A DNA stretch of 64,000 nt from Acinetobacter sp. ANC 4204 (GCF_002135205.1 NZ_NEFZ01000003.1:272905-336904); one strand, 5' to 3'. Numbered from the stretch's first letter, positions 37,089-46,885 are shown. Numbers and translations: made by a program. Notes: a model not told the origin generated them from the sequence alone.

Positions 37089-37961
37089 TTACTCAATTGT
37101 AATCTTACTCCATGTTTCGTACATTTTTATGGCAGAAGAAAAGTCACGATCTGCTTCAGATAAATCGCTGGCGGCCTGAATCAAGCTTTGTGCTAGTCCA
37201 ATTATTGGCGCAGATAGTTTGGCTTCACGAACTAAGTCAACGGCAATACCTGTATCTTTGGCCAATAAAGGCAGTGCAAAAGTTAGAGGAAAACTACGGT
37301 TTAGGATTCGTTGTGGTAAAACTGTTTCGGTCACACCACTTTTACCACTCGATGCATTAATACAGTCTAAGGCTTCATTTAAGTTGACCCCATGGGCTTT
37401 TAAGGTGGTGAAACCTTCTGCAACGGAACATAGATTGACTGCCAGAAGCATATTGTTTACAGCTTTGACTGCAAAACCTGCACCAGATTCGCCTACATGT
37501 TTAATCAGTTTGCCAAATGCCTGTATGGCAGGTAGTGCACGCTCAAATGCTGTAGCCTCACCGCCAATCATGACAGTAAGGGTTGCATTATCTGCACCAA
37601 TGGTTTGGCCGCTGACTGGTGCATCTAAAAAATCTACACCTTGTAGTTTGAGTTGTTCAGCTACTTTTTTTGCAGAAGACGGTACACCGCTGGTGCAATC
37701 GACCCAAATGCTACCAGATTTAAGCTGTACTTGATCAAGTAATTCTTCAATGTCTTGGCTGGTAGGAAGGCATGAGAAAACTACATCGGCTTGTACTGCT
37801 TTTGCAAGGTCTACAGCTTGAGTGCCATAAGCTTCAGCATGTTGCTTTGCTTTCTCAAAATTGCGATTCCATACCCAAACTTGTTCAAAGTGTTTGGGTA
37901 AGTGTGATGCCATGCGATACCCCATCGCGCCTAGACCGATAAATGCAACTGACTGAATCAT
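37089..37961 (-). CDS. 3-hydroxyisobutyrate dehydrogenase-family NAD(P)-dependent oxidoreductase
   Basis: A 290-residue beta-hydroxyacid dehydrogenase. The nucleotide motif is FIGLGAMGYRMASHL at the N terminus, the substrate-binding DAPVSGQ near residue 117 (usually DAPVSGG), and the catalytic Lys lies in GFAVKAVNNML near residue 166. Family members oxidise 3-hydroxyisobutyrate, tartronate semialdehyde or similar acids. The substrate cannot be set because valine-degradation or glyoxylate genes are not next to it. The only near neighbour on the strand is the PhaC-like hydrolase, 15 bases upstream, so the two likely form an operon. Confidence 0.88.
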   Translation of the reverse strand: MIQSVAFIGLGAMGYRMASHLPKHFEQVWVWNRNFEKAKQHAEAYGTQAVDLAKAVQADVVFSCLPTSQDIEELLDQVQLKSGSIWVDCTSGVPSSAKKVAEQLKLQGVDFLDAPVSGQTIGADNATLTVMIGGEATAFERALPAIQAFGKLIKHVGESGAGFAVKAVNNMLLAVNLCSVAEGFTTLKAHGVNLNEALDCINASSGKSGVTETVLPQRILNRSFPLTFALPLLAKDTGIAVDLVREAKLSAPIIGLAQSLIQAASDLSEADRDFSSAIKMYETWSKITIE

Positions 37962-37976
37962 GTCAAACCTTAGTAT

Positions 37977-39047
37977 TTAAATATTAGTTGAACGTTCACT
38001 TAACCACTGAGCCAGTTTTGGCCAAAATTCATCGGCACTACGTTGACTTGACATCAGTCCTAAATGTCCACCTGGGATGAGAGTAAACGTGACATCAGTA
38101 CTACTTGTCAATTGGGTGAGTGGTTTAGCGGCTTCTGTAGTAACTAATTGGTCTGTTGTGGCTGCGGCAACAAGCAATGAGCACTGTATATTTTTTAAAG
38201 CTATGCTTTTCTTATTTAATGTGATTACTCCTGTTTTGAGTGGATTACGTAGCCAAACATTAAACAACATGTCTTGGTTGATGCCACCAGGATAATCAAT
38301 CATACGGTTAAGAAAACTACCAATAGTGGCGTGTTCATATAAAGCTTCGTTGTCGTCCAAATTGAGTAACAAGTTTTTGTGGCTTTGAAACCAGCCTATA
38401 GGGTCAACCATTTTAAAACCAATCGTATTTAAAACACCTGAGGTGTGAAGTAGACGCTTCGGTATTTTGCCCTGATAAATTTGCTGTTGTAATGTTTTGC
38501 TTTTTGAAATGATTCGATTGAGATATGCAAAGAACTGTCCATTTCGCCCAGATTTATAGCTGTCAATTGGGCTACCCAATACCATTAAATTTTTCACGAA
38601 ATTGGGCTGATGTAGAGCAGTATATAAGCTCACAAATATACCTGCCATACTCCAGCCGTGTAGTGAAATTTGATCACTTTGACTATGTTTTAAAATGCTT
38701 TGAATGCATAGCGGGATGTAATGATCAATAAAGGTTAAAAAATTAAAATGACAATTACGGAAACTTAGTTTGCCCCAGTCAATTACATACACAGCAAAAC
38801 CCTGCTGTTGGAAATACTTAACCAAAGAACGATAGGGGTAAAGGTCATAAATGGACATATTGATGGCGAGAGGAACCACGAAAACCAGAGGTTCTTTGTA
38901 CTTGCGAACTTCTGGGGCGTAATAGCGAATTTGAGTCAGGTCAAATGTTTCAATCACTTCATAGGGCGTATTTTGTGACAGAACGAGTGACTTCCCTTTA
39001 AAAATGCGCGTGGACAGATTATTTATTTTAGTTTTTAAGTTCTGCAT
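37977..39047 (-). CDS. PhaC-like alpha/beta hydrolase
   Basis: A 356-residue alpha/beta-hydrolase resembling the catalytic domain of polyhydroxyalkanoate synthases (PFAVYVIDWG-like strand, here FAVYVIDWGKLSFR, and HGWSMAGIFVSLY). True PhaC enzymes have Cys as nucleophile in the lipase-like box; here it is Ser133 (GWSMAG). The Asp (TTDQLV) and His (PGGHLG) of the triad are present. It is therefore more likely a hydrolase or depolymerase-like enzyme than a polymer synthase. It lacks phasin or phaA/B neighbours. It shares a transcript with the dehydrogenase downstream. Confidence 0.78.
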   Translation of the reverse strand: MQNLKTKINNLSTRIFKGKSLVLSQNTPYEVIETFDLTQIRYYAPEVRKYKEPLVFVVPLAINMSIYDLYPYRSLVKYFQQQGFAVYVIDWGKLSFRNCHFNFLTFIDHYIPLCIQSILKHSQSDQISLHGWSMAGIFVSLYTALHQPNFVKNLMVLGSPIDSYKSGRNGQFFAYLNRIISKSKTLQQQIYQGKIPKRLLHTSGVLNTIGFKMVDPIGWFQSHKNLLLNLDDNEALYEHATIGSFLNRMIDYPGGINQDMLFNVWLRNPLKTGVITLNKKSIALKNIQCSLLVAAATTDQLVTTEAAKPLTQLTSSTDVTFTLIPGGHLGLMSSQRSADEFWPKLAQWLSERSTNI

Positions 39048-39189
39048 AGGGTTGATATCTCAAATAAGTAGAAAGTTTGATCGAAGTCTAATCAATATTT
39101 GCGTATTTTACCTTGACCTTAAATAGCCTAGACGCTCAAAATGTTGGCAATTCTTTATAAAGGCAGTCTTTGGACTGAAACACAGAGAA

Positions 39190-40377
39190 ATGAGCCAATA
39201 CGACGACATCGAATACCAATTAGACACTTTAGCGATTCGTACCGGTCACACACGTACTTTTGAGGGTGAACATAGTGAGCCAATTTTCCTAACATCTTCT
39301 TTCGTTTGTGAAAATGCGGCAGATGCAGCAGCTAAATTTTCAGGACAAATTGAGGGGAATACATACTCACGTTATACCAACCCAACGGTACAAGCATTTG
39401 AAAAGCGTTTAGCTATATTAGATGGTGCTGAGCGCGCAGTAGCAACCAGTTCGGGTATGGCCGCAGTACATGCAGTGACGTTGGCTTATTTAAAAGCGGG
39501 TGATCATGTCGTATGTTCGCGGGCTGTATTTGGTTCGATTATTTCGCTGTTTGAAAAATATGTCATCAAATTTGGTGTCGATGTTACATTCGTAGATTTG
39601 GAAGATTTAGACGGCTGGAAACAAGCGATTCGTCCAAATACACGTCTTTTATTTATTGAAACACCGTCGAACCCATTGGCTCAAGTGGGTGATATGCAGG
39701 CAATTGCTGATATTGCTCATGCACATAATGCTTTATTTGCAGTCGATAATACGTTCTGTACTCCAATCTTACAGCAACCCATTAAGTTTGGTGCTGACCT
39801 GATTATTTATTCATCAACGAAATATATTGATGGTCAAGGTCGTGCTTTAGGTGGGGCCGTTGTAGGTAAAGATAAATTGGTTGAAGAAATTAACGGTGTT
39901 ATTCGTACACTGGGTAATTCTATGAGCCCATTTAATGCATGGATCTTCTTAAAGGGTTTAGAAACTTTAAGCTTACGGATGAAAGCACATTGTGCCAGTG
40001 CGCAAAAGTTAGCAGAATGGCTCGATGCACATCCAAAAGTTGAAAAAGTGTATTACGCTGGTTTACCAAACCATGAGGGACATGAGCTAGCAAAGAAACA
40101 GCAGTCTGGTTTTGGTGGCGTGGTTTCTTTTGTAGTGACAGGTGAGCGTGAGGGGGCTTGGACAGTCATTGACAATACTCGTTTCTTATCAATTACCAGT
40201 AACTTAGGGGATGTAAAATCTACGATTACGCATCCTGCAACGACGTCTCATGGCAGAATGTCGGCTGAGGCAAAACAGGCAGCGGGTATTAGTGAAGGTT
40301 TAATTCGGGTATCTGTTGGTTTAGAAGACATTGATGATATTATTCGCGATATCGCACGTGGTTTAGACTTAATCTAA
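39190..40377 (+). CDS. metZ: O-succinylhomoserine sulfhydrylase
   Basis: A 395-residue PLP enzyme of the Cys/Met metabolism family. It shows YSRYTNPTVQAFEKRLA, ATSSGMAAVHAV, FIETPSNPLA and the PLP lysine K211 in SSTKYIDGQG. It forms homocysteine from O-succinylhomoserine and sulfide, the direct sulfhydrylation route to methionine used by Acinetobacter and Pseudomonas. The sequence pattern (NSMSPFNAWIFLKGLETL) is that of MetZ rather than MetB. The promoter must lie in the 142-base gap to the divergent hydrolase. It is followed 27 bases later by ybaB. Confidence 0.93.
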   Translation: MSQYDDIEYQLDTLAIRTGHTRTFEGEHSEPIFLTSSFVCENAADAAAKFSGQIEGNTYSRYTNPTVQAFEKRLAILDGAERAVATSSGMAAVHAVTLAYLKAGDHVVCSRAVFGSIISLFEKYVIKFGVDVTFVDLEDLDGWKQAIRPNTRLLFIETPSNPLAQVGDMQAIADIAHAHNALFAVDNTFCTPILQQPIKFGADLIIYSSTKYIDGQGRALGGAVVGKDKLVEEINGVIRTLGNSMSPFNAWIFLKGLETLSLRMKAHCASAQKLAEWLDAHPKVEKVYYAGLPNHEGHELAKKQQSGFGGVVSFVVTGEREGAWTVIDNTRFLSITSNLGDVKSTITHPATTSHGRMSAEAKQAAGISEGLIRVSVGLEDIDDIIRDIARGLDLI

Positions 40378-40404
40378 TTTTTAATTTTATGTTCGGAGAT
40401 TTTA

Positions 40405-40734
40405 ATGAACATTAATATGCTTATGCAGCAAGCACAACGCATGCAAAAAGACATGGAAAGCAATATCAAGAAAGCCAAAGAAGAGCTTGCACAAACAGAA
40501 GTGCATGCCGAAGCAGGTGGTGGTTTGGTGAAAGTGACGATGACTTGCCGTAATGTTGTAAAGCGTATCGAAATCAATCCTGAATTATTGCAAGATGATG
40601 CAGATATGATTGAAGACTTAATTGCTGCTGCAATGAATGATGCTGCACGTCAAGCAGAAGCAATCACTGAAGAGCGCATGAAAGCTGCAAACTCTGGCGC
40701 AGGCTTGCCACCAGGTCTTGCAGGTTTATTCTAA
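40405..40734 (+). CDS. ybaB: YbaB/EbfC nucleoid-associated protein
   Basis: A 109-residue DNA-binding protein of the YbaB/EbfC family, forming dimers that clasp DNA. The N-terminal coiled helix ([20 protein letters not shown]) and [20 protein letters not shown] are typical. It sits 16 bases upstream of recR, the widespread ybaB-recR arrangement. GGAG precedes the ATG. Its role in recombination or nucleoid structure is only partly known. Confidence 0.93.
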   Translation: MNINMLMQQAQRMQKDMESNIKKAKEELAQTEVHAEAGGGLVKVTMTCRNVVKRIEINPELLQDDADMIEDLIAAAMNDAARQAEAITEERMKAANSGAGLPPGLAGLF

Positions 40735-40750
40735 TAAAGGAATACCTATA

Positions 40751-41347
40751 GTGTTTAGTGATCGTTTCGATCAATTGGTACAAGCTTTACGCATTTTGCC
40801 AAGTGTTGGGCCGAAGTCGGCTCAACGCATGGCGCTTCACTTGATTATGAAAAATCGTGAAGGCGCAATCGGTCTTGCACATGCTTTAAATGAAGCCACG
40901 AGCTATATTCATGAATGTAGCTTGTGTCACTCTCTGACGGAAAATGAAGTCTGTGATATTTGTGTCTCGCATGAGCGTGATGATCAATTGCTCTGTGTGG
41001 TTGAGTCACCAGCAGATGTGATGGCAATTGAACAAAGTGGCAGTTTTCGCGGTAAATACCATGTATTAGGAGGGCATTTATCTCCACTTGATGGTATTGG
41101 TCCAGAAGAAATTGGTATTCCGTATCTGATTCAGCGTTTAAGCGATGGTAAAGTAACGGAAGTAATTTTGGCGACCAATGCAACTGTTGAGGGTCAAGCT
41201 ACAGCACACTATTTGGTGGAGGCAACGAAGCATTTGCCTATTCAAATGACCCGTATCGCACAAGGCGTACCACAGGGTGGTGAACTTGAATATGTCGATA
41301 GTCATACTTTAAGCCAAGCTGTACATAACAGAATGCGAATGAAATAA
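40751..41347 (+). CDS. recR: Recombination protein RecR
   Basis: A 198-residue protein of standard RecR length, acting with RecF/RecO to load RecA on gapped DNA. It contains a helix-hairpin-helix region (LRILPSVGPKSAQRMA), a four-Cys zinc finger (CSLC...CDIC, residues about 57-72) and a Toprim domain (VVESPADVMAIE, GGHLSPLDGIGPE). The start is the GTG at 40751, with AAAGGA nine bases upstream, matching the family N terminus (FSDRFDQL). A longer frame begins at a TTG inside ybaB and is not used. Confidence 0.95.
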   Translation: MFSDRFDQLVQALRILPSVGPKSAQRMALHLIMKNREGAIGLAHALNEATSYIHECSLCHSLTENEVCDICVSHERDDQLLCVVESPADVMAIEQSGSFRGKYHVLGGHLSPLDGIGPEEIGIPYLIQRLSDGKVTEVILATNATVEGQATAHYLVEATKHLPIQMTRIAQGVPQGGELEYVDSHTLSQAVHNRMRMK

Positions 41348-41549
41348 GTATTTCGATACTTGTTTCATTTTTTATTTTGATACGAAAAATGCTTTAGTAA
41401 GATAAAAAAATATTAATTTGAGTTTGGTTGTATAAAAAAATCACAAAAAACGGCAAATAATTAAAAAACCAATAGAAATCTTGATAGCTAAATGATCTTA
41501 TTCAGGTAAGATAACCCAAAAGAGCATCTAGCATTAGACGCAGTAGGAT

Positions 41550-42692
41550 ATGTTTCAATTTATTCAGCATCAACAAGACCTTATTCCAGTCTTAGAAAAA
41601 ATGGATCGTAACGCAGTCTATGGACTCGATACAGAATTCATAAAAGTCGACACCTTATGGCCAAAGTTGGGTGTATTCCAAATCAATGTCGCAAATGATA
41701 TTTATTTACTCGATGGGACAACACTCGATTTAACTGAATTTTGGAATAAACTTTTTCGCGCACAGCAAAATGTCTTTCATGCCTGTAGTGAAGATATCGA
41801 CCTGATTTATCATTATGCGCAGCATAAAACCTTAAACAACGTATTTGATACTCAAGTTGGCATGTCGTTTTTAGGACATGGCTTACAGGTTAGCTATCAA
41901 AATGCATTGAAGCAAATGTTGGATGTCGACATTGATAAAGGGGAGACCCGTTCGAATTGGTTGGCACGCCCACTCAGCCCTGCACAACTCAGCTATGCTG
42001 CAAATGACGTGCTGTATTTGATGAATCTTTCAGAAAAAGTTAAACAAGAACTAAATTCAAAGTCACTCCTCAACTTTGCTCTCGAGGACTGTCAGCATCT
42101 AACGCAAGAAATTGCGACAGAAACACCTTTGCATTTACTCTATCAAGATATTGGTAACTATCGACATTCACGTCGTCAGTTAATGCAGTTGCAACAGTTG
42201 GCAGTATGGCGTGAACAGATGGTAAAAGCACTTAATACGCCACGTAGTTTTATTTTAAAGAACGCAACCATGATTGATCTGGTTGAGAAGAATCCGAAAA
42301 ATGCTTTCCAGTTATCAGGCGTTAAAGATATACGTCCAAACATTGTGAGAGAACATGGTAAAACCATTTTAGATCTGGTGAAGTTTTTACCTGAGCAAGC
42401 GGATTGGCCACTACGCATGGCACGACCAATTCGACATTCCTCAAAAGATGTTGGTGAAAAAATTGATCACTTAATTCAAAATGTCGTGGATGAGACCACG
42501 ATTCCTAAAGAAGTGCTGATGCGCAAAAAGTGGATGAATGCCTTACATCAGCATGTGGTTTTTCATAATGATGAACAAGATTTGCCTGACTACTTATTGG
42601 GCTGGCGTTATGAACTATTGACTCAGCCTTTGATTCAACTATTGCGCCGTGATGAAAGTTATCTTTCTACCCAAATGAAAGTCATGGATTAA
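41550..42692 (+). CDS. rnd: Ribonuclease D
   Basis: A 380-residue 3'-5' exonuclease that trims tRNA and small RNA precursors. The DEDD domain is seen as GLDTEFIKVDTLWP (Asp, Glu), FHACSEDIDLIYHY (Asp) and SYAANDVLYLMNL (Tyr and Asp of motif III). HRDC-type helical domains follow (RQLMQLQQLAVWREQMVKAL). Length is close to E. coli RNase D. The gene has its own upstream region of about 200 AT-rich bases and TAGGAT before the ATG. Confidence 0.94.
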   Translation: MFQFIQHQQDLIPVLEKMDRNAVYGLDTEFIKVDTLWPKLGVFQINVANDIYLLDGTTLDLTEFWNKLFRAQQNVFHACSEDIDLIYHYAQHKTLNNVFDTQVGMSFLGHGLQVSYQNALKQMLDVDIDKGETRSNWLARPLSPAQLSYAANDVLYLMNLSEKVKQELNSKSLLNFALEDCQHLTQEIATETPLHLLYQDIGNYRHSRRQLMQLQQLAVWREQMVKALNTPRSFILKNATMIDLVEKNPKNAFQLSGVKDIRPNIVREHGKTILDLVKFLPEQADWPLRMARPIRHSSKDVGEKIDHLIQNVVDETTIPKEVLMRKKWMNALHQHVVFHNDEQDLPDYLLGWRYELLTQPLIQLLRRDESYLSTQMKVMD

Positions 42693-42821
42693 TAATTAGT
42701 CAATTGGTCTCAAGTTTAGATATTTATACAAAATCACGACTGATGCGTTAATCATGACTAATGTCAGTTGCTTTTATTTGATGTATCCTGTGGCTTGAGT
42801 TATTTGAGTGCTGTTTTAGAT

Positions 42822-43130
42822 ATGCAATGTTCTATTTATAAATCGAGTAAAAAAGATGAAATGTATCTTTATATTGCTCGTCCAACTGAAGCTGATCAAG
42901 CAGTTGAATCGTTTAGCCCATTGAATGTTTTGCCTGAAGCTGTTCGTGGTGCATTTGGTCGCGCAAGTTTTGTGATGGATCTTGAATTGAGTGAAGCACG
43001 TAAATTAGCACGTGTAAATGTATTGCATGTCATGGACTCAATCCAAACTCAAGGCTTCTTTTTACAAATGCCTCCAGAAGGATTGATTAATCCGAACGCA
43101 GTAGAGCCAGAAGGCCTCCGTGGCGCATAA
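42822..43130 (+). CDS. ycgL: YcgL domain protein
   Basis: A 102-residue protein of the YcgL family, a small alpha/beta protein of unknown function in gammaproteobacteria. Typical segments are [18 protein letters not shown] at the N terminus, [18 protein letters not shown] in the centre and [10 protein letters not shown] near the end. In many gammaproteobacteria it is next to rnd, as here, which suggests a function in RNA metabolism (inference). The ATG at 42822 matches the family start; the frame is open 18 codons further up without ribosome site. Confidence 0.9.
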   Translation: MQCSIYKSSKKDEMYLYIARPTEADQAVESFSPLNVLPEAVRGAFGRASFVMDLELSEARKLARVNVLHVMDSIQTQGFFLQMPPEGLINPNAVEPEGLRGA

Positions 43131-43152
43131 AGTATAATTCAGGAGTTGTACA

Positions 43153-43536
43153 GTGGATAGTTTTCTTTCAATACTTGATTCAATTCCTGAAGACAGCATC
43201 GCTGTCACAGTATATCTTTTAGGCAGTCTGCTGATTTTGTGGTGTTGGTATTCCATTGCCACACGCCTGCCTAAGCTGTTGGGTGGCATTACATGGATGA
43301 TGATCTTTGCCATCTTATTGACACCAACAGTTTCTGAAGGTCCTAATGCAGCAATTGCACCTGCCATTTTTGGTTTGTTATTTGGTGTGTTAACTAAAGA
43401 CTCACCACTCATTTGGTCTAATTTGTCATTGATTCTGTTTGTCATGGGTGTGGGGCTTGTGATCGGTTTCTTTTGGTCAAAATATGTGGCAAATAAAACC
43501 AAAGTAGTTGTCAGTAACCCTCATTCACCACTGTAA
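43153..43536 (+). CDS. Small membrane protein of unknown function
   Basis: A 127-residue protein with three or four hydrophobic segments (VYLLGSLLILWCWYSIA, GGITWMMIFAILLTP, AIFGLLFGVL and LSLILFVMGVGLVIGFFW). The GTG start has AGGAG seven bases before it. It follows ycgL by 22 bases and precedes moxR by 24 bases, so it is probably part of one transcription unit. I recognise no family. The topology is compatible with a small inner-membrane protein. Confidence 0.8.
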   Translation: MDSFLSILDSIPEDSIAVTVYLLGSLLILWCWYSIATRLPKLLGGITWMMIFAILLTPTVSEGPNAAIAPAIFGLLFGVLTKDSPLIWSNLSLILFVMGVGLVIGFFWSKYVANKTKVVVSNPHSPL

Positions 43537-43560
43537 TTAATAAAAAAATAAGGTTTAATC

Positions 43561-44412
43561 ATGTCTGTTGAAACGCAACAATTTACGGGTACGGATCAGT
43601 ACATCGCTACCGATAGTTTAAAACTTGCTGTAAAAGCTGCACGTAGCTTACAAAAGCCTTTATTGGTTAAAGGTGAGCCTGGTACGGGTAAAACTTTACT
43701 GGCAGAACAAGTGGCTGAAAGCTTAGGCTTAAAATTATTGACTTGGCACATCAAGTCAACCACAAAAGCTCAGCAAGGTTTATATGAATATGATGCGGTT
43801 TCGCGTTTGCGTGATAGCCAATTGGGTGACGACCGTGTTTATGACATTAAAAACTATATTAAACCGGGTAAATTGTGGGAAGCGTTCACCAGTGAAGAAC
43901 GCTGTGTTTTATTGATTGATGAAATTGATAAGGCAGATATTGAGTTTCCAAATGACCTATTGCATGAATTGGACAAGATGTCTTTTTATGTATATGAGAC
44001 GGGCGAAACTATTACAGCATCACAACGTCCAATTGTGATTATTACTTCAAATAATGAAAAAGAACTACCAGATGCATTTTTGCGCCGTTGTTTTTTTCAC
44101 TATATTGAATTTCCAGACGAAGCGACCATGCGTGAAATTATTGATGTACATTTCCCGCAAGTTTCAACGGCTTTGGTCAATGAGGCTTTGCAAATTTTCT
44201 TTAAATTACGTCAAGTTCCGGGTCTAAAAAAACCACCATCAACCTCTGAGTTGATTGACTGGTTAAGCTTGCTGATGGCAGATGACATGCCAGAAGATGT
44301 ATTGCGTAATCATGACAAATCCAAAGCAATTCCGCCTTTGTATGGTGCGCTCATTAAAAACGAACAAGATGTGCAGTTGCTTGAACGTTTAGCTTTTATG
44401 TCGCGTCGTTAA
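43561..44412 (+). CDS. MoxR-family AAA+ ATPase
   Basis: A 283-residue AAA+ ATPase of the MoxR group. Walker A is GEPGTGKTLLAEQV near residues 38-51, Walker B is VLLIDEIDKADIEF, and sensor and arginine-finger regions lie in ITSNNEKELPDAFLRRC. MoxR ATPases act as chaperones in maturation of enzyme complexes, normally with a VWA-domain partner, which is encoded 13 bases downstream. The branch with this kind of short ATPase and CoxE-like VWA protein is widespread. The target enzyme here is unknown; no dehydrogenase genes are adjacent. Confidence 0.92.
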   Translation: MSVETQQFTGTDQYIATDSLKLAVKAARSLQKPLLVKGEPGTGKTLLAEQVAESLGLKLLTWHIKSTTKAQQGLYEYDAVSRLRDSQLGDDRVYDIKNYIKPGKLWEAFTSEERCVLLIDEIDKADIEFPNDLLHELDKMSFYVYETGETITASQRPIVIITSNNEKELPDAFLRRCFFHYIEFPDEATMREIIDVHFPQVSTALVNEALQIFFKLRQVPGLKKPPSTSELIDWLSLLMADDMPEDVLRNHDKSKAIPPLYGALIKNEQDVQLLERLAFMSRR

Positions 44413-44425
44413 AGGAGAAACACGC

Positions 44426-45613
44426 ATGTTTGTGCGCTTGTTTTATACCTTACGTAAATACGGTGTTCCTGTCTCAACACGTGAACTAATTGATCTGAAT
44501 GAAGCTGTAGCTTCAGGTTTAGTCTTTGCCGATCAAGACGAATTTTATCAACTCGCCAAAACCATTATGGTGAAGGATGAACGCTTCTTTGATAAATTTG
44601 ACCGAGGCATGAAGGACTATTTTGATGGCATTTCAACTTTTGATTTGGATGATTTACTCAATAAAGTCCAACAGCTCCCTAAAGATTGGTTTGATTTAGA
44701 ACTCTTAGAAAAACATTTAACTCCAGAGCAGCGTGAAGAGTTAAAAAAAGCGGGTTCATTAGAAGAACTGATGAAAATGCTGGAAGAACGTCTACGGGAA
44801 CAGCATAAAAAACATCAGGGTGGAAACAAAATGATTGGCACGGGAGGAACCTCTCCTTTTGGTGCTTATGGTGATCATCCTGAAGGGGTGCGTATTGGCG
44901 GGCCGGGACGTAAACGTTCTGCTGTAAAAGTTTGGGAACAACGCAAATATCAGAACTTGGATGATGAGCAGATTCTCGGTACTCGTCAAATGCAAATGGC
45001 ACTGCGACGTTTGCGCAAGTTTGCGAGACAAGGGGCTGCTGAAGAGTTGGACATTAACGGCACGATTCGTGAAACGGCGAAGCAAGGCATACTTGATGTG
45101 CAACTTGTACCTGAGCGCCGTAATCGTATTAAAGTTTTAATGTTATTTGATGTGGGTGGGTCGATGGATTCACACATTGCTCAATGCGAGAAACTTTTTA
45201 GTGCAGCGAAAACTGAGTTTAAAACTTTAGAATATTTCTATTTCCATAACTGTTTATATGACTATGTGTGGAAAGATAATGTTCGCCGTTCTACTACGCG
45301 CATGAATACATGGGATTTATTCAATACTTATGGACGCGACTATCGTGTGATTGTGGTGGGAGATGCTTCAATGGCACCCTATGAGCTCAATTCAGTTGGT
45401 GGTTCGGTTGAGTACATGAATGATGAGGCAGGAAGTGTTTGGCTACACCGCCTACGCAATCATTTTGAGAAAACTGCATGGTTAAATCCAGAAGAAGATC
45501 GTTATTGGCATTACACCCATACGATTGGTTTAATTAAGCAAATTTTTGAAGATCATATGTACCCAATGACTTTAAAAGGCGTTGAGGATATGACTAAGTA
45601 TTTAGCTCGCTAA
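44426..45613 (+). CDS. VWA domain protein (CoxE-like), MoxR partner
   Basis: A 395-residue cytoplasmic protein. The N-terminal region (about 1-130) is helical and acidic, followed by a basic Gly-rich linker (about 135-165) and a VWA domain from about residue 230. The MIDAS-like motif reads FDVGGSMDSH (DxGxS), and GDASMAPYEL and YTHTIGLIKQIF follow. It forms a pair with the MoxR ATPase gene just upstream. Such pairs remodel or insert metal cofactors in enzymes in characterised cases, but the client is not known here. Confidence 0.88.
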   Translation: MFVRLFYTLRKYGVPVSTRELIDLNEAVASGLVFADQDEFYQLAKTIMVKDERFFDKFDRGMKDYFDGISTFDLDDLLNKVQQLPKDWFDLELLEKHLTPEQREELKKAGSLEELMKMLEERLREQHKKHQGGNKMIGTGGTSPFGAYGDHPEGVRIGGPGRKRSAVKVWEQRKYQNLDDEQILGTRQMQMALRRLRKFARQGAAEELDINGTIRETAKQGILDVQLVPERRNRIKVLMLFDVGGSMDSHIAQCEKLFSAAKTEFKTLEYFYFHNCLYDYVWKDNVRRSTTRMNTWDLFNTYGRDYRVIVVGDASMAPYELNSVGGSVEYMNDEAGSVWLHRLRNHFEKTAWLNPEEDRYWHYTHTIGLIKQIFEDHMYPMTLKGVEDMTKYLAR

Positions 45614-45653
45614 CTGACTGATATAAAGCAAATTTAAAAAATAGGATCGTCAA

Positions 45654-46862
45654 ATGGATCATCAAATAAACGGTATTGCTTTGCCCAACACAGAGGGCTT
45701 TTTTGGGGCTTATGGTGGACAGTTTATTCCTCCACATTTGAAAGAGGCAATGGATGAGATTAATGTTGCCTACACAAAAATCCGTGAAACTTTGGCATTC
45801 CAAACCGAGCTTGCTGATCTTTTTTCGCACTATGTTGGTCGTCCAAGTCCTTTGTTTTATGCGAAACGCTTATCTGAACAGTTGGGTGGGGCACAGATTT
45901 ACCTCAAACGTGAAGACTTAAACCACACAGGCGCACATAAAATTAATCACTGTTTGGGTGAAGCGCTACTTGCAAAATATATGGGTAAAACCAAAGTTAT
46001 TGCAGAAACAGGTGCAGGACAACACGGCGTTGCACTAGCAACAGCCTGTGCTTTGGTCGGTATTCCATGTGAAATCCACATGGGGCAGGTCGATATTGAA
46101 AAAGAACATCCCAATGTCGTCAAGATGAAAATTCTCGGTGCAACACTTATTTCAGTAACACGTGGTACTGCAACACTCAAAGATGCAGTAGATAGTGCTT
46201 TTGAAGAGTATTTAAAAGACCCAACCAATTATATTTATGCTATTGGCTCTGTTGTAGGACCGCATCCATTTCCAATGATGGTACGTGATTTCCAGTCGAT
46301 TATTGGTAAAGAAATTAAAGAGCAAACGCATGAGCGTTTTGGTTCAAACCCTGATTATGTAGTCGCGTGCGTGGGTGGTGGCTCGAATGCTATTGGAGCT
46401 TTCACAGCATTTTTAAACGATGCAGATGTGAAATTGATTGGTGTAGAGCCTGCTGGTCATGGTTTGGATACCGATATGCACTCAGCAACCTTAACTTTAG
46501 GGAAGCCAAGTCAAATTCATGGTATGGCATGTTATGTCCTTGAAGATGAGCAGGGTGAACCGTTACCAGTACATTCCATCGCTTCAGGTCTCGACTATCC
46601 TGGTGTTGGTCCACAGCATAGTCTGCTGAAAGATTTAGGTCGTGTCGAATACACCACTGCAACTGATCAAGAATGTCTAGATGCATTTATGCGCTTGTCT
46701 CGTGTTGAAGGGATTGTTCCTGCACTTGAAAGTTCACATGCAGTGGCATGGGTACTTCGTGAAGCGCCAAAACTCAGTAAAGATTTAAAAATTGTGGTCA
46801 ATATTTCTGGTCGTGGTGACAAAGATGCAGACTATGTTGCAGCTAAATTGGGCTTAAATTGA
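45654..46862 (+). CDS. trpB: Tryptophan synthase, beta subunit
   Basis: A 402-residue PLP enzyme condensing indole and serine to tryptophan. Seen are [17 protein letters not shown], the PLP lysine K96 in HTGAHKIN, the [15 protein letters not shown] loop with catalytic Glu, the phosphate-binding [12 protein letters not shown] and [17 protein letters not shown]. All catalytic residues are there. It is isolated: no trpA, trpF or accD neighbours are within the window, and it follows the MoxR/VWA pair by 40 bases. It differs in places from common TrpB (for example [15 protein letters not shown]), so it might be a second TrpB copy rather than the only one. Confidence 0.9.
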   Translation: MDHQINGIALPNTEGFFGAYGGQFIPPHLKEAMDEINVAYTKIRETLAFQTELADLFSHYVGRPSPLFYAKRLSEQLGGAQIYLKREDLNHTGAHKINHCLGEALLAKYMGKTKVIAETGAGQHGVALATACALVGIPCEIHMGQVDIEKEHPNVVKMKILGATLISVTRGTATLKDAVDSAFEEYLKDPTNYIYAIGSVVGPHPFPMMVRDFQSIIGKEIKEQTHERFGSNPDYVVACVGGGSNAIGAFTAFLNDADVKLIGVEPAGHGLDTDMHSATLTLGKPSQIHGMACYVLEDEQGEPLPVHSIASGLDYPGVGPQHSLLKDLGRVEYTTATDQECLDAFMRLSRVEGIVPALESSHAVAWVLREAPKLSKDLKIVVNISGRGDKDADYVAAKLGLN

Positions 46863-46885
46863 GTTAAAGCTGATAGGTTTGTATA

